Source of the DNA: Albidovulum sp. bin36
GTDB taxonomy: Bacteria > Pseudomonadota > Alphaproteobacteria > Rhodobacterales > Rhodobacteraceae
Direction of reading: 5' to 3'
Assembly: GCA_002238565.1 (NCBI GenBank)
Contig: MPMP01000024.1
Coordinates: 1-57,041 of the forward strand
DNA length: 57,041 nucleotides
In this document: piece after piece, positions 52,425 through 57,041 of the stretch
Position numbering within the stretch: the stretch's first letter is position 1
Layout of the letters: each line of letters opens with the position of its first letter
Position numbers and translations under genes: made by a program
Notes under the pieces: model-generated
Database searches by the model: none
What the model was told of the DNA's origin: nothing
The model's input: only the letters and a program-made list of their open reading frames with translations

Positions 52425-52850
52425 TCAATCTTCCTCCTGGTCCGGAATAACCGCTGTCGCTTCGATTTCCACTAGCCATTCAGGCCGCGCCAGCGCGGAA
52501 ACGACGATGCCGGTCGACACGGGATGTATTCCTTTTAGGTATTCGCCCATGGCGCGATAAGCGGCGTCGCGATAGCGGATGTCCGTTAGGTAGACGACGA
52601 TTCTCGCAAGGTGCTCCATCCTTCCGCCGGCCTCTTCCAGAAGCATTTTTATATTCTCCATGGCCTTGCGAGCCTGGCCAGCCGGATCCCCGGGGAATAA
52701 ATTCTCGGACGTATCCATATCCTGCGCAATCTGGCCTCGAACGAATATGATCGTGCCTTTCGCGACAACGGCCTGGCACAGATCGTTATCCAGACTTTGC
52801 TCAGGATAGGTATCTCGGGTATTGAACGGTCTAATTCTCTTATGCTTCAT
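52425..52850 (-). CDS. RidA/YjgF/YER057c/UK114 family protein
   Basis: A 141-residue RidA-type protein. Characteristic elements are IIFVRGQIAQDMD, a DPAGQARKAMENIKMLLEEA helix, and VVYLTDIRYRDAAYRAMGEY; the C-terminal VEIEATAVIP strand closes the barrel. Archetypal RidA has an arginine near residue 105 for imine/enamine deamination; here the corresponding stretch GIVVSALARPEWLVEIEA contains a candidate Arg. Such proteins hydrolyse reactive imines or act on aromatic-pathway intermediates. The start overlaps the flavin reductase stop by 11 bp, so expression is coupled. Confidence 0.9.
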   Translation of the reverse strand: MKHKRIRPFNTRDTYPEQSLDNDLCQAVVAKGTIIFVRGQIAQDMDTSENLFPGDPAGQARKAMENIKMLLEEAGGRMEHLARIVVYLTDIRYRDAAYRAMGEYLKGIHPVSTGIVVSALARPEWLVEIEATAVIPDQEED

Positions 52851-54042
52851 TTCGCGACTTCCCTTGCTGCGCTGTTCCGCAGTCGAAGAATTCTCGGCAC
52901 AATTCGGCGAACGCGGCGACGATTTCGGAATCCTCCGTGTTTCGGCGGCGGGCCAGCACGACCCGGCTGGGCCTAACCGAATCGCCGAGCGGTCGCGTGG
53001 CGAGCCGCCTGCCGTCGTACGCCACGCTTGCGGAGGGCCGGGTCGTCAGAATGGAGAATCCCAGTCCCCTGGCGACCATGCCGCGCACCATCTCCAGTGA
53101 TCCGGACCTATAGCCGACCATCGGCTCAAGTCCGGCATCCAGGAACAGCGACTGAAAGTATTCGGAACTTGGCGGCGCGTCCAGCAGTACCATAGGGTGC
53201 CTGGCTAGTTCCTCGAGTTCCAGAACCTGGCGTTCAGCGAGATCCGAATCCGCAGAGAGCAGCACGTAGGGATCGAGATCCGCGAGAGGTTCGACTTCCA
53301 CGCCGTCATCCAAATCGAAATCGTAAAGCAGCGCTAAGTCGGTCTCGCCCGCCCTAAGCGCCTCGACGACTCTTCGATGGTCGCCTTCGACTAGTTTGAC
53401 ATTCCCGCTTCGCCTCGACCCGAGCCGTTCCAGTATGCCCGGAATTACGAACGGTCCGAATGTATGGAAGCATCCTATGCGCAGGTCCCGCCCTTCCAGT
53501 GCCATTCCCGAAGAGATCGACTCGACGGAATCAATGCGCGAAGCCGTGCCGTAGGCGCGTCGGGCGTAGATCAGCGGCGACCCGGCCTCGGCGATAAAAA
53601 TGCCGACGACCTCGCCGATAATCACGTTGTGCGTGCCGACGCAGCTGACATCCGCAACCCGGCAGTCGAATGCCACCAGCGGATTCAAGAGCCGAGGCGA
53701 CCCCGATTCTTCGTCGACCCAATCGGCGCAATCGAATTTGTCCAGCACCGTATCCTTGAATCGGCCGGCGAAGCTGTCCGCTATGTAGGACTGGTCGTCT
53801 CTCAAGACGTTGACGCAGAACGACCTGTTTGCGAGAATCTTGCTCGCCGCCGGGCTAAGTTCATGCACGCATACCAGCAATGTCGGGAAGCGAGAATCGG
53901 CTGAAACCGGAGCCATCGCGGACACGGTTACGCCGGCGCGCCCGGACGCGCCGTCCGTGGTGACGACATTGACTGTGCTTGCCGCGCGGCTCATCGCGCT
54001 AACGAACTTGCGCCGCAGCGCTGATTCGCTTGGCTCGGCCAT
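52840..54042 (-). CDS. Flavin reductase fused to a LysR-type effector-binding domain (no HTH)
   Basis: A 400-residue fusion. Residues about 8-170 are a HpaC/split-barrel flavin reductase (MSRAASTVNVVTTDGASGRA, GVTVSAMAPVSAD, LANRSFCVNVLRDDQ, GTHNVIIGEVVGIFI, PLIYARRAYG). This supplies reduced flavin to the monooxygenase encoded 27 bp upstream. Residues about 185-385 are a periplasmic-binding-fold LysR effector domain (RIGCFHTFGPFVIPGILERL, then DLALLYDFDLDDGVEVEPLA and MVLLDAPPSSEYFQSLF) without a DNA-binding domain. The second domain resembles the sensor of the LysR protein at 50733-51659. It may make reductase activity respond to the aromatic ligand (inference). One continuous frame, no sign of a fused-gene artefact. 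Confidence 0.9.
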   Translation of the reverse strand: MAEPSESALRRKFVSAMSRAASTVNVVTTDGASGRAGVTVSAMAPVSADSRFPTLLVCVHELSPAASKILANRSFCVNVLRDDQSYIADSFAGRFKDTVLDKFDCADWVDEESGSPRLLNPLVAFDCRVADVSCVGTHNVIIGEVVGIFIAEAGSPLIYARRAYGTASRIDSVESISSGMALEGRDLRIGCFHTFGPFVIPGILERLGSRRSGNVKLVEGDHRRVVEALRAGETDLALLYDFDLDDGVEVEPLADLDPYVLLSADSDLAERQVLELEELARHPMVLLDAPPSSEYFQSLFLDAGLEPMVGYRSGSLEMVRGMVARGLGFSILTTRPSASVAYDGRRLATRPLGDSVRPSRVVLARRRNTEDSEIVAAFAELCREFFDCGTAQQGKSRNEA

Positions 54043-54069
54043 CGAAAACTCTCCGAAGGAGCGAACCGA

Positions 54070-55596
54070 TCAAGCTGCCTCGGACCGGCTCCGATTCGAG
54101 TCCTTGTACCACTGCTCGACGGCAATGTCGCTGCCTTTGCCTTCAACGCCCTTCATGACATTCCCGGACAATCCGGCGGCTTCCTTCACGAAGCTTAGCG
54201 GGCCGTCCCAGTCGAAATTCCTGTAAACGGCGGCCAAATGCGCGAATGGCGGCGATTGCGCGAACAATTGGAACGTCAGCCTATGTCCGGCATAGTCCGA
54301 GTTCAAAAGATCGCGGGCGAAAGCAAGGAGCTTCCGGCGATCCTCCGCAATCCAATCCTCGTTTATCGTGTAGAACTTTTCCATCCAGTGGCGGGTATCG
54401 GGAGCTGCGAAGGAGGCGGCGTTCGGCGTAACGCAAATCTGGCCGCCGCAAAGTTCGCGCGCGATGTGCATCATGGTCGGCAAATTGGACATGGCGTGAA
54501 CCCTGCCCGTATAGAGCAGAGACTGGTTGGGCATCTTCAGCCCTGCGGGCGAATCCTCGGCCAGGGCGATCGCGGCGGTCAAATGCGCATTTATTCCTTC
54601 CCGCCACACCGCTAGAGTCGATAGCTTCTCCTGCACCGCAGGCTGCTTTTCCAGGCCCGTTTGCCGGGCATTGAACAGCGCCGCGCCGATCATCATGTCG
54701 GCCTGCTTTAGCGTGCGCTGCACGAAGGCGAACGCGGAATAGCGGTGAAGCGTCGCCCGAATGAAGGCGGCGGCGGCGGTGTGCCTGCAGAACAAGACGT
54801 TCTCCCAGGGAATCAATACGTTGTCGAAGACGACCAGCGTATCGATTTCATCGAACCGGTTGGACAGAGGATAGTCCCTGGGGTCTCGCGCGTCGCCGGC
54901 GAATCCCGAACGGCAGATGAATTTCAGGTTGGGGGATCCCAAGTCGCAAATGAAGCCGACGGCGTAATCGGACAGCGCCTGATTGCCCCAATTCGCGATG
55001 GTGGGCTTTGTAAAAGCCTGGTTGGCGTATGCGGCGGCGGTTTCGTATTTCGCCCCTCGAACCACGATTCCCGCGTCGTTTTCATCGACGATGTGCAGGA
55101 GCATGTCCGGGTCCTGATCTTGCGGAGCCTTCGAGCGGTCGCCTTTCGGATCCGTATTCGCGGATACGTGGAATGGGTCGAATCGCAGTACATTATCAAC
55201 ATGGTTGCGAATGTTCTCGGCGAATCTCTCGTCGACCTGGTTCAACATCTCCTGGCCGTCGTAGAGAGACCAAATCTCGCCGACGGTCTCGTCGCCTACT
55301 CGCGTAACGACGCCGCCTATTTCCTCGAGTACCGCGTCGGTCGCCCTGCGCTTCGCCCACCAGTCTTCGCACGACTTCGGCAACGAATTGCCGACGGCGT
55401 TGGTTTCTCCGTCCTGCTCGACCGTCATTATGCCGCTGGTTGCCGGATCGTGCTGCATGTCGAAAATTCGAGCGCGGATATCTACGATCGGCTTAAACAT
55501 CGGATGGCTCGTAACGTCCTCAACGCGCTCGCCGTCCATATAGACTTCCCGCCCGTCTCTAATGGACTCCCTGTACTCTTCGCCAGTTCGAATCAT
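54070..55596 (-). CDS. Two-component FADH2-dependent phenol monooxygenase (HpaB/TftD/HadA family)
   Basis: A 508-residue acyl-CoA-dehydrogenase-fold monooxygenase. It begins MIRTGEEYRESIRDGREVYM with ERVEDVTSHPMFKPIVDIRA, the standard HpaB opening. Later hallmarks are FDEIDTLVVFDNVLIPWENV, a RHTAAAAFIRATLHRY segment and LPTMMHIARELCGGQICVTP. Relatives (TftD, TcpA, HadA, PheA-type, HpaB) hydroxylate phenols, several with loss of halide or nitro groups. ATG 55596 is chosen because GAGGGG lies nine bases upstream and matches the family start; a 70-codon open extension is spurious. It is the first gene of the cluster, with its reductase following. Confidence 0.92.
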   Translation of the reverse strand: MIRTGEEYRESIRDGREVYMDGERVEDVTSHPMFKPIVDIRARIFDMQHDPATSGIMTVEQDGETNAVGNSLPKSCEDWWAKRRATDAVLEEIGGVVTRVGDETVGEIWSLYDGQEMLNQVDERFAENIRNHVDNVLRFDPFHVSANTDPKGDRSKAPQDQDPDMLLHIVDENDAGIVVRGAKYETAAAYANQAFTKPTIANWGNQALSDYAVGFICDLGSPNLKFICRSGFAGDARDPRDYPLSNRFDEIDTLVVFDNVLIPWENVLFCRHTAAAAFIRATLHRYSAFAFVQRTLKQADMMIGAALFNARQTGLEKQPAVQEKLSTLAVWREGINAHLTAAIALAEDSPAGLKMPNQSLLYTGRVHAMSNLPTMMHIARELCGGQICVTPNAASFAAPDTRHWMEKFYTINEDWIAEDRRKLLAFARDLLNSDYAGHRLTFQLFAQSPPFAHLAAVYRNFDWDGPLSFVKEAAGLSGNVMKGVEGKGSDIAVEQWYKDSNRSRSEAA

Positions 55597-55985
55597 CGCA
55601 TGCCCCTCGCCGCGCCTCAGCTCATTGAATAATTCAACTAGTCTCGCGGCGCGCATGAATAAAAGAACTCTATTCCGCAGCGATGCTTCAGAAATTCCGA
55701 ATGGGCGCCGAGAAATCGACGCGGCGATCGAACGGTCCCGTTCATAGATTTGCAGTCGCCGAAAGAGAATTCGGCGACCGGCGCGCAACCGCTCCGACAG
55801 ATCCAATCGAAGAATCCCGGCGACACGGTATCAAGAAAGTCTTGCACGAAGGACGGTAAGCGGCGGCGATCCGATCTGCTTGCCGATGCTAATCTCGGAT
55901 GCGCCAAACAGCTACTCCCGGAACGCGGGTCGACTTGGGACTCCTCGACTTCAGCAGGCGCCGCCTAGTTTGTCGACGCGACAGG
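55597..55985. other. Region upstream of the aromatic cluster, probable promoter area
   Basis: No gene seen. The minus-strand promoter of the monooxygenase operon is expected near 55600-55750 (AT-richer, with AATTCAACTAG near 55635). No LysR T-N11-A box was identified with confidence. Confidence 0.4.
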
Positions 55986-56044
55986 TGTTGAGCAGCGTGC
56001 AAAGTTGACCCGCTTTTGCGGGAATCGGCGTCCAAAATTGACCC
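55986..56044 (+). repeat. IS21-like element terminus with two 17-bp repeats
   Basis: Starting TGTTGAGCAG at 55986, two near-identical direct repeats follow: GCGTGCAAAGTTGACCC (55995-56011) and GCGTCCAAAATTGACCC (56028-56044), 33 bp apart. Multiple GTTGACCC-type repeats next to a TGTTGA end are typical of IS21-family termini. No istA or istB frame follows up to 56327, so this is a solitary end or relic. The identification rests on pattern memory. Confidence 0.5.
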
Positions 56045-56327
56045 ACCTTCCCATAACCTCCCCGAACCAGCCATAGAACGCCCGGCACATGATGTCAAAC
56101 GGGAATCGTCATCGCCCCGACATGGCAGCCACGCCAGGGCCACAGGCCCAGCGCTCAGATCAACGCACCAGCCCCCCAAGGTTCAACCCACACGCCAGGC
56201 GGGCGTTCCTGCCGTGAATATCACCCAAATGAAAATCGCGAAAAATAGGGGGCGAGTAGATACGAAAAACTAAAAAGTCCGGCGCACTTCGGAATGACAG
56301 CTGTAGATACCGACTCAAGGACGAAAC

Positions 56328-57041
56328 TCACTGCTCAGGGGAAGGATCGTTGTCGTGGGTCGGAATCGGAGGAGAATTGCCGAGCCGAGGCGATGATCGG
56401 TCGCGAGCACTAGCGGAAGTTAATATCTCCCTGAGTCTCGCGTTCGCATGGTTTGGCAGGAGTTCAATTGGGCGCCTGCCCTTAAGGTCGGAGGCATCGG
56501 GATCGGCCCCGGCCTCAAGCAGCATTTCCGCAATATCGGCCCAGCCGCACCCGGCCGCGATGTGCAGCGGCGTCCTTCCGCGGATGTCGATGGCATTGGG
56601 ATCCTCGCCTCTCACCAGAGCTAGCTTGACACTGTCGCTATTGCCGTCCAACGCTATTAGATGCAGAACCGACCCGGCTTTTGCGGCGATGTAGCTTCCG
56701 AGAGAAGGTACCGGCGTACCGTATTGATCGTATTCCGCCAGCTGCAAAATTCCTTTTCCTACAATTCTTTCGAATAGCTTCTCTGCATCCATGCCGTCAG
56801 GAATTCGGAAAGCTCGACCTCCTCGGCGAGCATCGTGTTCCGAATCTATCGCATCCTCATACTGGTCGCGCCTGCCCGTCGGACCGACGCTGTCCAGCAC
56901 CCGCGCTACCAATTGAATCGGAAGCGAGTGGGTTCTGGCATTGTAGTAGGCCGCGCGCATTCGCGCCTCCTCGCGCCGGAATGCGTCGCCGTCGACCGCC
57001 TCGAGCCGGAGTCCCGCGTCCGCCAGGCTTGCCGAAAGTGC
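56328..57041 (-). CDS. Ankyrin-repeat protein, 5' end beyond the window
   Basis: The frame is open from the window edge (57041) to the stop at 56328, about 237 visible residues; an internal ATG at 56960 is possible but the upstream codons look coding. After a helical N-terminal part, ankyrin repeats run through GSVLHLIALDGNSDSVKLAL, DIRGRTPLHIAAGCGWADIA, EMLLEAGADPDASDLKGRRP and IELLPNHANARLREIL. The C-terminal 25 residues are Ser/Pro-rich and disordered. Ankyrin repeats mediate protein binding; the target is unknown. Confidence 0.82.
   Translation of the reverse strand, partial: ALSASLADAGLRLEAVDGDAFRREEARMRAAYYNARTHSLPIQLVARVLDSVGPTGRRDQYEDAIDSEHDARRGGRAFRIPDGMDAEKLFERIVGKGILQLAEYDQYGTPVPSLGSYIAAKAGSVLHLIALDGNSDSVKLALVRGEDPNAIDIRGRTPLHIAAGCGWADIAEMLLEAGADPDASDLKGRRPIELLPNHANARLREILTSASARDRSSPRLGNSPPIPTHDNDPSPEQ

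Noticed and set aside
55597..55806. 70-codon N-terminal extension of the monooxygenase
   Set aside because: Family proteins begin at MIRTGEEY-type sequence, and ATG 55596 has a good Shine-Dalgarno; the extension is Arg/Leu/Ser-rich.
1..57041. CRISPR arrays, rRNA, tRNA genes or a replication origin
   Set aside because: No regularly spaced repeats, tRNA-like cloverleafs, rRNA segments or DnaA-box clusters were seen by eye; a covariance search would be needed for a firm negative.

Overview
The window looks like a chromosomal segment of a proteobacterium, most likely an alphaproteobacterium. The indications are a MocD/MocE-like desaturase and Rieske pair, a COG0523 GTPase with a small CxxC partner, a DUF917/oxoprolinase operon, several Tat- or Sec-exported ABC binding proteins, moderate to high GC, the standard code with many TGA stops, and frequent Shine-Dalgarno sequences. 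These are family-level clues; there is no rRNA or other phylogenetic marker here. Mobile DNA and decayed genes (group II intron, IS1634-type insertion, IS630 and IS21-like relics, at least five broken genes) suggest a genome under relaxed selection, possibly host-associated, which is inference.

Layout. 1-641 is the 5' part of a group II intron with the start of its reverse transcriptase (minus strand). 1075-3287 is an operon of polysaccharide deacetylase, small CxxC protein and COG0523 GTPase. 4103-11314 is a minus-strand Ugp/Mal-type sugar importer whose operon also encodes an aldehyde dehydrogenase and a BNR-repeat sialidase-like protein. 11743-14285 holds a Rieske ferredoxin, a fatty-acid-desaturase-like hydroxylase, an XRE-cupin regulator and a DUF985 cupin. 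15450-16740 has an RNA ligase and a broken PIN-like gene. 16835-21516 is a polar amino-acid importer operon ending in a cytochrome P450.

21704-29939 is a decay zone. It contains a TRAP DctM gene cut by an IS1634-type element (exact target duplication visible), a beheaded CoA-transferase, a GntR regulator, an IS630 relic, an Abi-like gene broken by a frameshift and a TGA, and an HTH gene broken the same way. 29940-39027 is a LuxR/TPR regulator followed by a seven-gene operon: hydantoin-type racemase, Pot-type ABC importer, HyuA-like protein and DUF917 protein. 39574-42213 is a Tau/Ssu-type importer. 43381-46323 is a UvrD-like helicase with a zinc-ribbon tail, and 47017-48681 a flotillin.

The most remarkable region is 48741-55596 (minus strand), a compact cluster that looks built for halogenated or otherwise substituted phenols. 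It encodes an HpaB/TftD-type flavin monooxygenase, a flavin reductase fused to a LysR effector-binding domain, RidA, a DUF1028 protein, a LysR regulator whose sensor domain resembles the one on the reductase, and a 640-residue fusion of a LinD-like (reductive dehalogenase type) GST with a complete intradiol (hydroxyquinol-type) dioxygenase. Hydroxylation, reductive dehalogenation and ring cleavage would thus be encoded by one operon, with the last two steps on one polypeptide. No maleylacetate reductase is present in the window. An IS21-like terminal relic and a partial ankyrin-repeat gene close the window.
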